A program made the translations under genes and the position numbers. Below are positions 12,901 to 27,900 of a stretch of DNA of 64,000 bases, piece after piece. Origin of the DNA: Amoebophrya sp. A120 (taxonomy: Eukaryota > Sar > Dinophyceae > Syndiniales > Amoebophryaceae); assembly GCA_905178155.1 (NCBI GenBank), contig CAJINV010000003.1:6939612-7003611 (forward strand), given 5' to 3'. How positions within the stretch are numbered: position 1 is the first letter of the stretch; every line of letters begins with the position of its first letter. The notes beneath the pieces are model-generated. The model was not told where the DNA came from. It searched no databases and saw only the letters and a program-made list of their open reading frames with translations.

Positions 12901-15900
12901 CGAGGTCACCCACCCCGTTATTCACCGCCGCTTGAGTGTACCCGTGTTCCTCCGCCGCGTGATAGTCGAACACCAGTGCGTTATCCAGCCAACCCATGGC
13001 CTGTTCCTGGCTACTTGCGTCTTTTGTTCTGTAGCACCCTACATAAGTGTACTCGCTTGATGACGTTTGGCTTGCGTCAGGCGTGGTCAAGGCTCGACCC
13101 GTCGTCCGCGCCGAGAAGGGTCTGACATACGCTGCCGCTGTCTGATGTTGAGTGCTGTATTTTTTCTCGGAGATCTGTTCTTGATCATGAGCACGTGTTT
13201 TTCGGTTGATGTCCACGACGTCGGGCCTTCGGCTTCTGGAGTACAAATTCCCGTTTACTACATAGTCACCATTTCTTCCATCAAGTACAACAAGTTTGGA
13301 CGGCGACGAGGCGGCATTTTTCATCTTCGAGAGCTTAAAACCCCGTTGCGGTAGTTCTTCCGTAAGTTCTTCCGACTCGGCCTCGGCACGGCTTTTTCTG
13401 TTGTTGTTTTGATGCAAAAGTCCTCCAGTTACAACCGTGCTCCGTCTACTTTCCTTATTTTCGTTGGTCCCGCTCTTTTCCTTTTCGTGAGATCGTTGAG
13501 CCAGCATAGGACGTTTGGTTTCTTCACGAGAGTCTCCTGTGCTTTCCTGCAAAAGAAGTCTCTGGCTTGGTTGTCCCAGATCAGACACTCCTGTTCCAAG
13601 ACGGATGGCGCAAATCAGCGAGAAAGCTGATTCTGCTACTGCTGATACATTGGCAGCTATCGCCAGTACGCCCCTGTCGGCGTCGATTGAATAATATCTT
13701 CTACATACTGTTTGCCCGTTAGCGCTTTCCTGCCACTCGTACATGGTGCATGCGGGGTGGTTGTTGCACTTCTGTGCGCAGACACCGTGCCGCAGGTTCA
13801 TGTACTGTCTGCGAGTTTTTCTACTGTTTGGATCGAAAGTGTCTTCGTCTACCCGGTTCTCATTTCCGGTTTTTAGCGCGCCGCCCTGATCCACGTGGCG
13901 GCACGCTGACGAGTAGTAGCGTCTGTAACCAGCGAAGGTAACGCTGATCATAGAAGGCCGCTCCCCGTCCGTCGCGGTATAGGTTTGGGAAGTCGGCTCC
14001 GCTACTGGCGCGTAAACGGGAGGAAGCGCCATGTAAAAGTCATGCGGTCCGCGAGGTTGGTGCTCGAGCGCTCGTTCGTCTTCTACAAAGAGCTGAAGGC
14101 CGCACCAGCATATATATCTCTCTTTTTCCGGATCGCCCACGAAACGCATTTTAGACCCTAAGGGTGGCAGGTTGATCCACGTTCCCGTGGTGCTCAGTGT
14201 CGGCACGGAAGCCACCGTCGTTACGTCATCCACACTAATCGAATGATTTGCCCCCAACTGATGGTTACCAGGCTCTCTGCGTGTCAGCGTCATCCCGAGA
14301 AAACGCCGCGTTGGTGGAAATTCGATCTGCCAGTACAGTTTGTTCTCGCTAGCGTCGTCGTCCCGCATTGCTACGGGGCAGTTCTGTTTTTCCCAGTCTA
14401 ATTCTGGACTAGGCGCAGTGGATACGTCAAGTGTCTTCTTGCTTTGTTCGACGGTCTGCAAGCTTGTCCGCCACGCTTTCGACCAAGACACGGTCACAGC
14501 GTCGATTTCTGTCCTCACCCGACGAAAGGGAGTTGGTCGGCGCCAGACTTCGACCTCGTAAAACGTGAGACTGCGATTGCTTCCTGGGGCTCCCACCGTG
14601 ATAATCTGTCCCACGGCCCCGCCGCAGTCCACGCGCAGCGTGGACTCCAGTGTGTCCTGCACGTCCTCGTAGGTGATCTTGCCGCAGCGCCAACCCGAGT
14701 ACAGCTGGGTTACTGGGCACCTACTCTTCTTGTCCCCTACCCAAACCTATCAAATGCAAATATGTCTGGGTCTGGAAGAGTGCAAACTTCTTTATGCATA
14801 TCTTCCATGCCCCATAAGGTTTGGAATGCAGGACCTAGCATGCCAGGTTCTCCTGCGACGTCTCTAGCTCTACCATGCCTATCCTGCATCACAAACTGCC
14901 TCTAAACTTGTTCAAAAGTGGACAGCTTTTGGTAGTCATGCAACACAAATTTTTGTACGATCCAGACTTAGCATAACAAGTTCGCGTCCCCCCAGACCCA
15001 GGCAGACATATTTGCAATGCATAAAACCTCGATTCCTTGGTCGCACCGGGCGGGGTAGCGCGAGCAGTCATGTGGGGTCGGGTTCTGGCCGTCCGGCCCA
15101 ACCGTCATGTTGGAGAAAAGAGCGTGGAAGGCCCGCCTGGTTTCCACGTGGTTCGGATCGTGAGGGGAGAACCGGTGGGGACGGGGATGTAGGTGTAACA
15201 CGACGTGGCTGATGGATACTGGCGTCGCGTACTCCTGAGTTAGCCGCGCCCCCGTTCCAAAAATGTGGCACGGCGTCGTCAAATCCTGGTCGACGCAGGG
15301 CACAGCGCCGCCAATCCCGGCAGTGGGCCTGGTGTCGAATTTCCCTCCCTCGACTGGCCGCGGTAGTAACTCGAGTTCCATCGCGGACTTGACGTAGCAG
15401 GTGCGGGACGAAAGCTCCGCGGTTGCTGCGTCTTTGATGGTCGCGATACCGGCAAGGCCCTCGTTGTTCCGTTCGAAGATTTGCAGGCAGCGCGGGAGGA
15501 GCCCCTCGGCGTCGTTGCCGCTAGCGAAGGTGACCCCAAGGCAGTCGGGGTCTGCCAGACATTCCTCGTTGCAAGAAGTGTCCGTCTCTGCGTCGCTGGA
15601 GGACTGCTCAGCGAACACTACGTCGTCGATGACGGAGGTCGCGGTCGAGGATGAAGTAGAGGCCGCACAGTCCGCTTTGTAGACCCCGACCATGCGGTGT
15701 TCCACGGGTTGCTTCTGGTAACAGCGCGGGGTGGTCAAGACCGGCCGACCTCCGTTGGTTTCGTTCAGCACTGGTTCACTTCCCCGCAACACGGACCGTA
15801 TTTGCAGGCCGGGTTTCCCGAGCGCGGCACGATTCACGGACTCCAGGACCAGTGCGCAGCGCCCTCGGGGGTTCGCTAGCGGCGACAGATCCTCGGTCTG

Positions 15901-18900
15901 GTTGGTCGTGAACTCGATGGCGAGGCAATCGGGCCGCGAAAAGCACGCCGCTCCGCACACCCGTAGACGGCACAGGCCGTCGGAGTCGGCGTTGTTCGCG
16001 GCCTGCGAGGTAGAAGTAGTTCCACCCGCATTCATCTTCTTCACTGCTCTGCCGGTGCTCTCCAGCGCGGAGAGGTGGTCGTAAATTGAGTCCGTCGCGG
16101 TTGGCGAGAGTCGCGGCAGGTCTTTGAGATCGGACGCGATCAATGGCTGCAAGTGAAAGTTCTTGACCGAGCCAGTTTTGAGGTACTCCACGCGGTGGCA
16201 GCGATTCGCCCCCATCCAGTGCAGGTTCCAGTCCTTCCACAGCATTTTGCGGTGAATCCATCCCGCCTGGCCGTAGGTCGCGTGGTGGTCGACAAGTGCG
16301 GTGCAGGTATGGTACTGGCGGCACACCACGGGCGGGTGGTGCGTGTAGTCAACCGCCCGTACGTCCGCGGTTTCCAGGTTGCGGTACTGGTAAAAGTTGC
16401 AGTCTTCGTGGCGGTCGCACCAGAGTTGGCACGCGCGCCTTGACGCGAGAGGAGAGCCCGGCAGCTCCGGCGGTTCGTTATAGCCGCGCTTCTCGCGGAT
16501 CGCACCCTCCGCGCACACCCCGTCCCCGGGGGGAAAAGCGGGTTCGTAACGGTACTGCACGGCGGGGCCGCGGGTAGTGGTGGTGGTGGTAGTGGTGGTC
16601 GCGGCTGCGGCCCAGGGGGCCTGGTCCCGGAGCGGCTCTCGCTGCGCATACAACAGAAAACCACAGATGTGTAGCCTCATCTCGGTGTTTTCCACCGCCG
16701 CAGGCAGCGTCATGTTCAACGTAATGTTGCTGAAAACTTTCCGGTGAAGAAAAACGCGGGTTCCGTCAGGGCCCTCGTCGACCACGCTGCTGGCCTGAAA
16801 CTGCGTCACATACTGATTGTCCACAAACACGCTTACCACGCCGTTTGTTGTGGCCAATGCGCTATTCGCCTGCTGATCTTTTCGCCCCCAAATGCGAAAC
16901 CACCGCACGTAGTCAGGGTCTCCGCCTAAGCGAACCGACCAAGTGAAGTTGCGCCCTGAGCGAATCTGGCCCGTCGCACTGCACGTGTGATTCCCAATAG
17001 TAGTCCCGTCAGCAAGCTTCCCCAGCGTGGTGGCGCGGAGCCCGATACTTTCGTTTGCTCTTTGGTCGAGCAGCAGAGCGGTACGGTTGAACAGCAGTGG
17101 CTTCATTGCTTTGCTGTTACTCAAGGTCACATTGTGACCCGGGGAGAAAGGATGTTGATACGCCGTGAGGTTGTCCATCATCCGATGTAGCTGCTTGACG
17201 CAGGAGCGGACGCTGCGCTGACTGTGCCGCGTGTCATTGTGCGCGTTAGCTGCGACGGGCCGCGTCCAAGTTCCCTTCGGCACGCAGTTATTTTCGGTAG
17301 AGTTTGCGGAGCGGAGAAAGACGACGCCGACACAAGGCTCCGGCCCAGACCAGTCCGCGCACAGGCTGACGCACTCTTCGAGATTGGCCCAGTGTCCGGG
17401 AAATCGGCCAAACAGACCGCCGCCGTCGATACTGCCACCCGGGTGATCCGTTTCCATCTCGGGCGGAGGACAGACCAGGTGCACGTCCACCTCGGCCTGC
17501 CATGCCTCCGTCAGTGCCTTTTGGACTCTGTCGGCGTCCACCGTGCGGAACATCGGCGCCCCCCCTGTTGTTGCGCCCCCACCATTGCCCGACGTGTACG
17601 CCGCGCTCCCGCCCACGGAAAACGTATGACCTTGAAGCGGAAACCACGCAACCAGCCCCCTCGCGGCGGTCCCAGTCATATCCTCTGGGCGCAACGCCAG
17701 AGCGTAGTCCCGGATCTGCGTCTCCGTTCGGAGAGTACTCCAGAGACGCACGTTAAAAAATTGGTCCTCGGGATCCACGCCGTGACCGAGGGTCGCATAA
17801 AATTTGACCTGGCGAAAACCTGGTCCATCGGTTCTCGTGCCATCCAATTTTCCGTTGATGTAGAAGTTGCCCATATTTTCGCCTAGCTGGTACGCGACGT
17901 GCTGCCAGCGTCCTGTCATGAGACAACTCGATTGAAAGGCACTACCTACGACCAAGACTTTCCAACAACTCCAACCGTCCGGTCTCCAAATTTGCAATCC
18001 GGCGCTGTCATCGAAATCACTCTGGCCGATTACATTGCGGACTGTGCGGTTTGCGGAATCCCGGATGTAAACCCAAGCCTCCACGGTAAATGTTCTGTTC
18101 TCGAATAGCAGCTGGTGGCTCGCGGAAGCTACGTGGACTCGGTCGGTGCTGCTCATTGCGTAGAGTGGGGCGGTTCGCGGTGGCGGCAGTAGCAGGTCAC
18201 GCGTAGCCGCGGTAGCCTTCAGCTGCACGCAGCCTTCGCCGTCGTTTTTCGTATCGTCTTCGTCAAAGTCAAGCGCGCACATTCGCCATCTCTTTTCCGT
18301 GGCGTCCTCCGCACTACAGGGGCGGTCCTTATGGAGCACGGCACAGCTGTCGCCATGTGCCACGCACTGGTCCTCTGCGCGCTGGATATCGGAAAAAGCA
18401 AGGACAGGTGCGCAGCGGAGGTGATGAGGGTCCGAGTGCGCCGGAATCGGCGGACTGTATCGAGCAGGAGCGCGCATGGCGCAGCGCCCGCGGAACACAT
18501 TTGGCATGGTCTCGCAAACGTCCCGGGGCCGGCAGCACTCTTCTCGCCGGCACTCATGTGTCTCGCAGGTGTGTTCCCCCATGTATGCTTCGGTAGCGTT
18601 ATTGCAGCGCCATTCCTCGACCGCGACGTCAACAACAGCACCGTCGTGCCCATTCCAGTACCGCTGCGACCCGGGCACTTCCTTGCACTTCTGACGGGCG
18701 CGACAGCACTCTTCCGGTTCGCAATTCGTTGCGGCGCAGATGGTTCGTGGCGAAAACCAGTGAGTAAAGTTGCTTGGAGGACAGTCAGCTGCTAGATGCA
18801 GGTTCTGCTCCTCGTCGCACATGCTGCGTGCCATGCAGCAGTCTTCACGCCTGCAGATCGCATCCGTGCCCTCCGGTATGTCCACTTTGCAGATGTATCC

Positions 18901-21900
18901 GTAAAGAAAGTAGTCACTCCCTGAACAGATCAGCTCCTCCGTCATCAGATCACACCGCTGCCCCTCGTAGCAACACTCAGACTCCTCGCAGATGTCATTG
19001 GCGCACAGAATATCGGGTTTAAAGTACCGAAAGCGATTGTTTGCGTCGCACTGGGCCTCGTGCGCGGACTCGCGGCACAGCTGTCTTGTGCTGCAACACT
19101 CCTCAAAAGTGCACTCGTCCCCGATGCAGGTTCGGGACTCGTTGAAGAAGTACATGCCTTCCGGGTAGGCTGCGGTAGCGAAAAATTCATTTTTGCAGCC
19201 GCGAAGGCGCGTGTCATTCTGGGGAACATCCGCACAGGTTGTGGCGGGCTTACAACACTCGTCGAGGGTGCATTGCTCCGAGTCGCACAGGGCTTCCGGC
19301 CGAAAAATCCAGTTGATACGGTCCGAGTCGACCGGCTGGACCAGTGACGAGTAGTCCGAGCCCTCATCGAGTCCTCTTCTCGTCGCAAATTTTCGTTGGG
19401 GGCTCGTCCGCAACACCTTGTGGTCATCCCCGTGATGATGCATGAGTGAACGACGGCGGAGAGATGAACGAGAAGGCACCACACCGAGGAAGTGGCTATG
19501 GTCCTCCTGTCCCGTTGTGTGGGCGTACTGCTTCATGTCGCACTGAACGCGGAGCTCCGTGCTTGCGCCACACATTTGCTTCTGCCGGCAACATTCGGGA
19601 TACTCGCAGTAGTGCTTGTGACAGGTGAAGTCTGGTGGCGACTGGTAGTACGAACGGTAGGGTTGCCACCTGCGTTCGACCGCGCTTTGAAGTCCCCGCG
19701 CTGGACTTGGCAGTTGCAGCGGTGGCCCGGCCAACCAGTCGTTACGCTGGGACCAGCAGATGACCGTGAACTCAACTAATTCCGGCTCTTTGGCCGGGCA
19801 TGTATTGTTCTCATCAACCTCGTCGCAAAGCGTTGCGTTTGTGTTGTTCTTCAAGATCATTGCGCTGGGAGGTTCTCCAGTAGTTTCATCACCTGCACCT
19901 GCGTCCGGCGCAGGTCCTGGTGTACTGCCGTCACCTGCAGCTGCGTCCGGAGCCGGTCCTGGGGTACCTCCATCACCTGCAGCTGCGTCCGGAGCCGGTC
20001 CTGGGGTACCTCCATCACCTGCAGCTGCGTCCGGAGCCGGTCCTGGTGTACCTCCATCACCTGCAGCTGCGTCCGGCGCAGGTCCTGGTGTACCTCCATC
20101 ACCTGCAGCTGCGTCCGGCACAGGTCCTGGTGTACTGCCATCACCTGCAGCTGCGTCCGGAGCCGGTCCTGGTGTACCTCCATCACCTGCAGCTGCGTCC
20201 GGTTGAGGTTCTGTAGTTTCATCACCTGGTCCAACCGGAGTGGGCGCCGCGGCGCCGCTCTCTTGTTGCGGCAGCACCTCAGGTTCTGGCCGCGCGATGC
20301 GGCAAGGAAAGGCCCTGGGGCTCAGATCGGCCGAAAAGTATTGAACTTTAGCCGACTGGCCGGCGGTAGGACGGGGAGCAAACTGACCAAAAAGGATGGC
20401 CTCTGGGCGATAGGGATCCTCGCACTGGCACTGCGCTGGAGTGAAAGTGCCCATGGCGCGCGCACCCTGTTCGCAAAGGCTAGGGGTGTAAACCGGTACT
20501 GGCCCGGTGTTCCGTTTCTTTAGTTTCCCGGTGCGTGTCCGCCCAAACGCATCGTGGCCGTGATGAGGACTGTGAAGATTGTAGTCAGTCTCGTGCTTCT
20601 GCCGGTGGTGCTCTTCTTCATCTAAATTGTCAGTTTCCGCATCGCCACTCGCACCGGTTTCCGTCTCGTTACTTCGGACTCCTCCATCGTCACTGCAAAT
20701 GTGATCAAGGTCGAAGCGCGTCACGTCGCGCGGAAGCATCAGGGTCTTCGACTCGAAGTTGGTTTCCACTCTGCGAGGCACCGGAGGCACTTCCACTACA
20801 CACCAAACGTGACTGGACTTAATTTCGCCCGCATGGTCGTTTACTGCATGTGTCCAAGTGTACTTGTCTGCGTACACATCACTATCATCCTCAACCACAA
20901 CCTGATCGTCCATTTCGACGAGGAGCCCTTCACCACCAGGCCCAACATGGACGTGACCACCATAGACGTAATGCAGAGCACCCGCAGAGGACGTTGTTTC
21001 CGGAAGCTCATTCAGCTCCAGCTTCGCATGTAGTGTGCGATATCCCAAGGAAAAACGTTCCCACCTACTTCCAACATTTGTCATGAAAATGCACGAGAAG
21101 CCGAAATAAAACGAAAACCTGTAGCATGTGCAACCACATCTTTTTTACGAGCAGTTCCTTAATGCTACTTGAGACGTTGTTTTTGTCATGCTAAAGTCAG
21201 GACGAGGACACACATGGTAGCTCGATTACGATTTCTAGCGCGACTGCACTAGCTAGTAAGAACGATTGGGCTCCTGTGTAGCAAGCTCTCTGTCTACATC
21301 TTGTTGACTTTGCGGTCGAGACGTTATGACTTAGGATATGCGAGAAGTCTTGTTCAGGGGATGGACGTTCGAAGCGACTCTGCAGCTTCCTTCCCCTCGC
21401 CGCGGGAGACTCAGCCACCCTTCGGCCAACCGGTCGCATCCCGAACGTGTATGCGGCCGACGGTCGCGTTCGCACGTGTGGTCTGTTTTCACAGGGACCC
21501 ACCGACGCTCTGTCGTACTCGGAGAGATAGGTGTAGATCCGTCGTCGCTTGATGTCGAGCTTGGTTCTGCACCGAAAATTTCCGTATCGAACAAGACCAG
21601 TTCCTGCCGCATGTGGCGGATTGGCGTAAAAACTCCAGGATCACCAGCATGGGTGTCCTCCTCACACAACTCGTTTATCACACAGGAAAGAGCTGCTAGC
21701 ATATCATATCATTTCTTTAGAGATGCGAAAAAAACAGCAGCACACAAGCTGCTAGTTGTAGAGAGAAACAAGAGGCGGAGCTCTGCATCTATTAACCAAG
21801 GCGAGGACGCAGCCAACCTGGCTGCAAATAAATCATATTTATATTTGGATTTGCACTATGAAAGGAACATGAGGGCGGAGACTTTCATCCGTTTTTCTTC

Positions 21901-24900
21901 ATCCACGATTTGGCTTTTTTGCAGCGTGCGTCAGGAGATCTAAAAGCATGCAAATATGCTAGTCATTTTTTGTCGTGTGATATCTTCCGCATAGGGAAGA
22001 CGGCCACCTTGCGCCTCGCAGTATTCCACGGCGTCGACTCGACCGTATATTTTCTGGCCGAGCAGCGTTGGGTTCACGTCCTCTAGGGGAACGACGAGGT
22101 CGATGAGTTCGGATTTGTTCGCTAAAACGAGGCCCCCATCCGGAATCAGTGCCGATCCTCCTGGTGCAGGAGTCTCTTCAACCGCAAATCGAAGCGGCCT
22201 CGCGCTCAAGTGCGGCGACATAAAGAAAGACTTCGACTCGAGAGACGTCGTTGAAAAGATAGGCCTCGGCGGTCGCACCGTGCTGGGATCTGTGGCATTT
22301 ACTCCACCGAAGACCCTATTCTCGAACACGTGGCGTATGTCGTACCGATTGTAAACCCAAAGGGGTTCTGGGAGCATTTCTATCAGCGGCCCCTTGGGCA
22401 GCTCAGCTCCCGCAGGTTCTGTAGTTTCATCGACTGCACCGCCCGCAGGTTCTGTAGTTTCATCCCCTGCTCCGGACGCTCCTGCCCCGGACGCTCCTGC
22501 CCCGGACGCCCCTGCCCCGGACGCCCCTGCCCCTGACGCCCCTGCGCCTGACGCCCCTGCCCCTGACGCCCCTGCTCCTGACGCTCCTGCTCCTGCAGCT
22601 CCTGCTCCTGAAGCTCCTGCTCCTGAAGCTTCTGCTCCTGAAGCTCCTGCGGCTGAAGCTCCTGCGGCTGAAGCTCCTGCTCCTGCAGCTCCTGCTCCTG
22701 CAGCTCCTGCTCCTGCAGCTCCTGCAGCTCCTGCAGCTCCTGCTCCTGCTCCTGAAGCTCCTGCGGCTGAAGCTCCTGCTCCTGAAGCTCCTGCTCCTGA
22801 AGCTCCTGCTCCTGAAGCTCCTGCTCCTGAAGTTCCTGCTCCTGCTTCTGGAGCTCCTCCCGTAGAGTCTGTGGTTCCACCACCTGCTGTGCCCGATTCA
22901 TCAACTGCTGCGTCCGCTTCACTTTTTCTACTCTTCCGCGCTGCTCCTGCCCCTGCGGGAGAGTTGAGCTGTTCATCTGCTTGTTCCTGTTGCAACGTAG
23001 GGTCGTCCACGATCTCGGTCGCGTTTGTCGCGTTTCTTTCCGAATCAGGATCATGATCGTCGAACGCCGTAGTTGGCGCATTTGCCCGCCAACACAAGTT
23101 CCAATGCGCAATGTGGTACGTCGTTGTATCGCTGGGAAAGTGGTTGAGTCTCACAGTGCTCGCGCGAAGAATGCTACTGGGACGCCTCAGGTCGTAGTTG
23201 CCGTCGGCAGCGATCTCCTGTTCCTCACGTGGCAGGTCTGTGAATATCGCTGTCGACGAGGGATCAGCCGTCCCGTATTTGTTGAAGACCATACCAGCGA
23301 AGACCTCCGTAGGCTCAGCCGCTAGACCCGAGGCCGCGGTTGCGTCGGCCCCCGCGGGGTGGCCCTCGTAGTACCGATAGCTACACCCAGACGGGGTCAC
23401 CTCCAGTTCCTGCTTGTCTTCTAGATTTACCAGACTGAACTTGTCGGGGAGCAGTCCAAGCGCCTGCGCGACCCGCCGGCAATCGAGTTCGGTGAGGGCC
23501 TCCAGGGGCGGACAGGTGAAGCCCTCTTTCGCAAGTGGCACGACCGCGGGCACCGCGACATCGTCCCAGCAAACGGACTCCACGCCAGGGACGGAGAGAC
23601 CTGCATCCATGGGGGAAGCACCATTATATCCGACTTCGGGGTCGGCGGTGTCGTCTTCCTCGTTGCTCTTGAAGTAGCATCCCCACGGATATGCGTCCGA
23701 CGCGTACGACGCTTGCAACGAAGGATCCACCCACGCGACACCCGCGACCTCGGCAAACCGTTTGCAATCTGCCGGGAGAACAAGGGCTCGCTCGCGGCAG
23801 CCAATGCTTTGGCGCTTCAAAAGCAAAGACGACGGCCGCACCCTGGTCGGGAGCCAAAGGCGGGTCTGGTGCGTGCACTGTGCATTCACTTCAGTCGCTC
23901 GAGCACACGTTTGTCGGCGCTTGCAGCACTCGGCGGCAGTGCACTCGCCCACCGCACAAAGCTGCAGGGGATCCAGGTAGTGGGGGGGAACCTCGGCAGC
24001 GCACTGCTCATAGAAGGATGGTGGCACGAACGTTCCGCACGGCGGTCGGGGGTGACAGCACTCGTCTTCCTCGCACAAACCGCTTCCACACACGAAGTTT
24101 CGTGTGAAGAAAAAGGTCGCGGGCTTCGCCGCGCACAAAGCGTCTAGCTCGAGATTAGTGCGGCAGATCTGAGGCGTGGTGGTCGTTGTGGTGGTGGTCG
24201 TGCTCGTGGTGGTCACGGTGGTGGTCACGGTCGTGGTGGAGGTGGTGGTCGTGGAGGTCGTCGTGGTCGTGGAAGTTTTGGAATCGTCGAACAGGTCCGC
24301 GAAGAGCGAACTCAAGGCGTCTTCCTCCTCCACCAGGGCCACGGGCTCCTCCAGCCCGTTCGGGCAGCACACGACCGGATCACTGATCTGGTAGGTCCCG
24401 AAAGCGCACTCCGCCATTACCTCCTCGGTGTCCGAGGAGAAGCAACAGTCGTCGTAGCACATCGCGATCATCTATCAAATGCAAATATGTTGTCTGGGAC
24501 TGGAAGATTAAAACTTGTCATGCTTCTAAATCTGAATGATGCAAAAATCTGTGTTGCGTGAGTGCCAAAAGCTGTCCGCTTTTGACCAAGTTGAGAGGGA
24601 GTTTCTCATGCAGGAGAGGCATGAGAGAGACCTCAGAGAATCTGCCATGCTGGGTCTCGCATTCCAGACCTCATGGGTCATGGAAAACCTGCATGACAAA
24701 CATTGCATCCTTCCAGACCCAGACATATTTGCACTGGATATCATCTCCGGCGAGACCACCACCTCCTGTTCCTCCTCCTCCTCCTCCACCGGTGCAAGGA
24801 AGGCGTTCAGGTCTGCTGCCATGCCCCCACCGTCGTCCGCCGAGGAGTCCTCCTCCTCTACTTCCCCTCCCAGAACTTCCTCGTCGCTGACGAGCTCGTC

Positions 24901-27900
24901 GGAGGCGCCGACTAGCGAGGCCACAGAATCCATAGACAGACCGAGGTCTGTGATGGTCTCCATGTCCAGCGTGCCGGCGTCCTGCGCAGCCACCACAGCT
25001 GCGGCCACTTTGGCCATGTTCACAGGTTGCAAGGACTTAGAGACTCCTGAGACGCCGGTGGACTCCACTTCCATCGTGGTCACTTCAGCCAGGTAGTTTC
25101 CTATGTTCGCGTCGAGGGCGGTGGTGTCGACAGCCGCCATGCGGTCGTTCACTGCCGCTGCTTTCTCAAGATTGTCTTGCGCAATCGAAAACTCGACAAG
25201 CACTGTCGCTCGTTGCGCCAGGCTCCTAAGCCGCGGCGCAGCTGCACCGTGCATTGGCTGTGCTCGAGAAGTGGAGGACCGTTCTTGTTGCCCTCCAGCA
25301 CTAGCTTGGAGCGCGTCGACCACTTGGTTTACCACCTGGGCGGGTTGCTGGTGCTGCCTTGCCCTCCTCTTGTTTCGGCGCTCACTGTTGGCGCCACGTC
25401 TGCTTGGTACGACGCTACCAAGTCCTCGTCCCGAAAAGCCGGCGCTGTTGTTCTTCCCCGAGCGTTTCGCGGATTCTCTTTGCTGGACGTCCAGAAGCTC
25501 CCGGGCTCTTTTCCGGCTTTGAAGACACGACCGAACATACTTCCGCCAAAAGTGCTTGACTCTCGCCGCAATGTTCGTGCTGCGACGCTTCGACTCCGCC
25601 CCGGCCGCAATCGCGGAAGGCGAAAACAGGCGCGGCTGATCGCTCGCGCGCTTCTGCTTTTCTGATACAAGAAATCGAAGAAATCGGTTTTTCATGTTTT
25701 TCCACAGCTTTGTCTTGCGAATCTGCTTCTGCACGCGTTTCCTCAGGCGCCTCTGCCGCCGAATTGCGAAGCTGCCAGCCTCCGACACAATTTCGTCCGA
25801 CTCTCTTTTGGCATCTTGCGCCGGTTGCTCAGCGTTATTGCCATGATGGGGCTGCTCGTCCTCGTCCAGCCGACGGACCGCAATTTTAAACCCGCCAAGG
25901 ACGACTTCTGCGAGACTGACTTGATATGTAAGTGCGAAAGAAGCCTGAAAAGCGTACGTAACCTCCTCATCCGCCCACAAGTCATCCGCTGTCGTTCCCG
26001 GTGGCAAGCTCATGCCCATGGCGGTCTGACACTCCACGACGGGCAACGTCTGCACCATCTGACCCCCAATGGAAATGAGTCCGCCGGTACAGAAAGGTGG
26101 CGGTTCATCTGTCAGGCACGCCGGATCGATTGCGGTCTTGGCACTCGCGGCCTTGGCTTCGTTCGCGGCGTCGTGGCTCTGACGCATCAACGTATGGCGT
26201 TCTCAAATGTTACATCCTCAACTGTTACATGGATTTGTAAAATCCTAAACCGACCGAAACCACAAACGCAACCCAGAATGGCAAAAGTGCAAGGGGGAAG
26301 ATTTCGCCTTTTGCACTACAGGTTTGGCACAGATTTAAACGCTGTTCAGCCCTTCGGAGATTTGTCATGCGAGGCAGCTTGATGATGTAGATAGAGATAC
26401 TGTTACTGATGAGGTGAGTTTTGCATGACAAATCCATGTAACAATTGAGAATGTAACGTTTGAGAACGCCATACAACGACGTGTCCACGTAAGCTTCCGC
26501 AACGGCTAGCGAAGACGCCTGGAAGGCTTCGCTGGTTTGTTTGGACACCCCCAGCGACTCCACGAGCGTGCCCGTATCGCGATCGTTAATCAGAGGGCAG
26601 TCCATTTCGATCACCTCCCACAAGTATCGCATGTACGACGGCGCTCGTAAGTTCGTCCCATTGAAGTCCGGCCCGGTGAATCCATTGACGGCGACGGACG
26701 TGGGAGCGCCCGTTTGAAAGTCGCAATAGGGAAACCGATCCGCCATTCGAAGCACGTCCCCACAGGTGGGGGGAAGCACACCTGCTCGCACGTACTCAGG
26801 AACTTGCACGAAGGCGTCTTCGCCATCGGGGCAGTTCAGCCGCACTTGCCGGGGCGAGGTCGAACTTGGGTCGAGGTGCTCGCGCACGAACTGCTCTGGG
26901 ACCCCGCGCTCGCCCATGCAATCCCAGTCCGGACGCCCGCAGTTGCAGTCACACCTGCCGTCCGTCCACTGGGAAAAGGGACAGGTCCACTCGCCCACCT
27001 TGTCAGGGCCCAACAGCCCCGTAGATGCGTCCACCGTGGGAAACCGCCACTGGTAGGCGCGTACGATTTTACGCACTTCCATCGGCCGCGTACTGCTTTT
27101 GTCCGACTTGGAACCACGGACCAGGATCTGCATGCCACTATCTTTGGGGACCTTTTTGGGATCCGAGAACCCCACCCCGTCCACCACCAGAAGCCCGTCG
27201 TGCAGTCCGTCACAAAAGATGGAGGACTGCCCCTGCAGGTACTCAATGCCGTTTTCGTCCATCCCGGGCCGTCCCGTAGCAGTTGTGAAGTCGCAGAACG
27301 GCTGCTCCCGAGCGATGCTGGTCCACCCTGCATCTTGCGTCCAGTCCCGGCGCTCGGGCACCTGATCCAAGTTGGGGACTGCCCGTGGCGCTCCCTGGCC
27401 ATCGGTAGCCCAGGCGAGCAAACTGGTGTCCGACAGCACGGCTCCCGACGCCTGCTGCAGTTTGGTCGTAAATTGAGAAAAGAGGGTCTCGGACGACGAC
27501 AACCGCAGCAAGCTCTCTCCGAAGGTCGTGTTTCGAAGCTCGACAAAGATGCGCAGAGGACGGAACTGGTTGAGGCTGGCGCCGGAGGTTCCACTGGACG
27601 CAGCGAACTGGTACAACAAAAGCGGATCTACCAGGCTCGTAACTGTCAACTTTTGCTTGGCTAGTGTAGTGAAGTAAATCCCGTTGTCGTTAGCCACATC
27701 GATCCACGCCTGCTTCACCTGCGCATTCCACTCGGAGCCGAGGGCGAGCGCCTGCGAGGTGGTGTTCTCGTGCGACGCGGTCGTGCGAAACACAATCTGC
27801 ATCTGCCCGGAAAAATCCAGGAGCGCATCCTCCGTGGCGAGTTCTCTTTTGTTCGTGGAGGAGGATAGTTGTACTCTCATAGAAGTGCTGCCTCTTCCTC

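Noticed and set aside
19880-20205. Regular 42-bp repeats resembling a CRISPR-type array
   Set aside because: No unique spacers; the whole unit repeats and is in frame as a 14-residue protein repeat in a eukaryotic gene.
22394-23056. 220-codon Ala/Pro-rich plus ORF and 242-codon Gln/Glu-rich minus ORF
   Set aside because: Shadow frames of the 15-bp Ala/Gly/Ser repeat in exon 12; any frame of such a repeat stays open.
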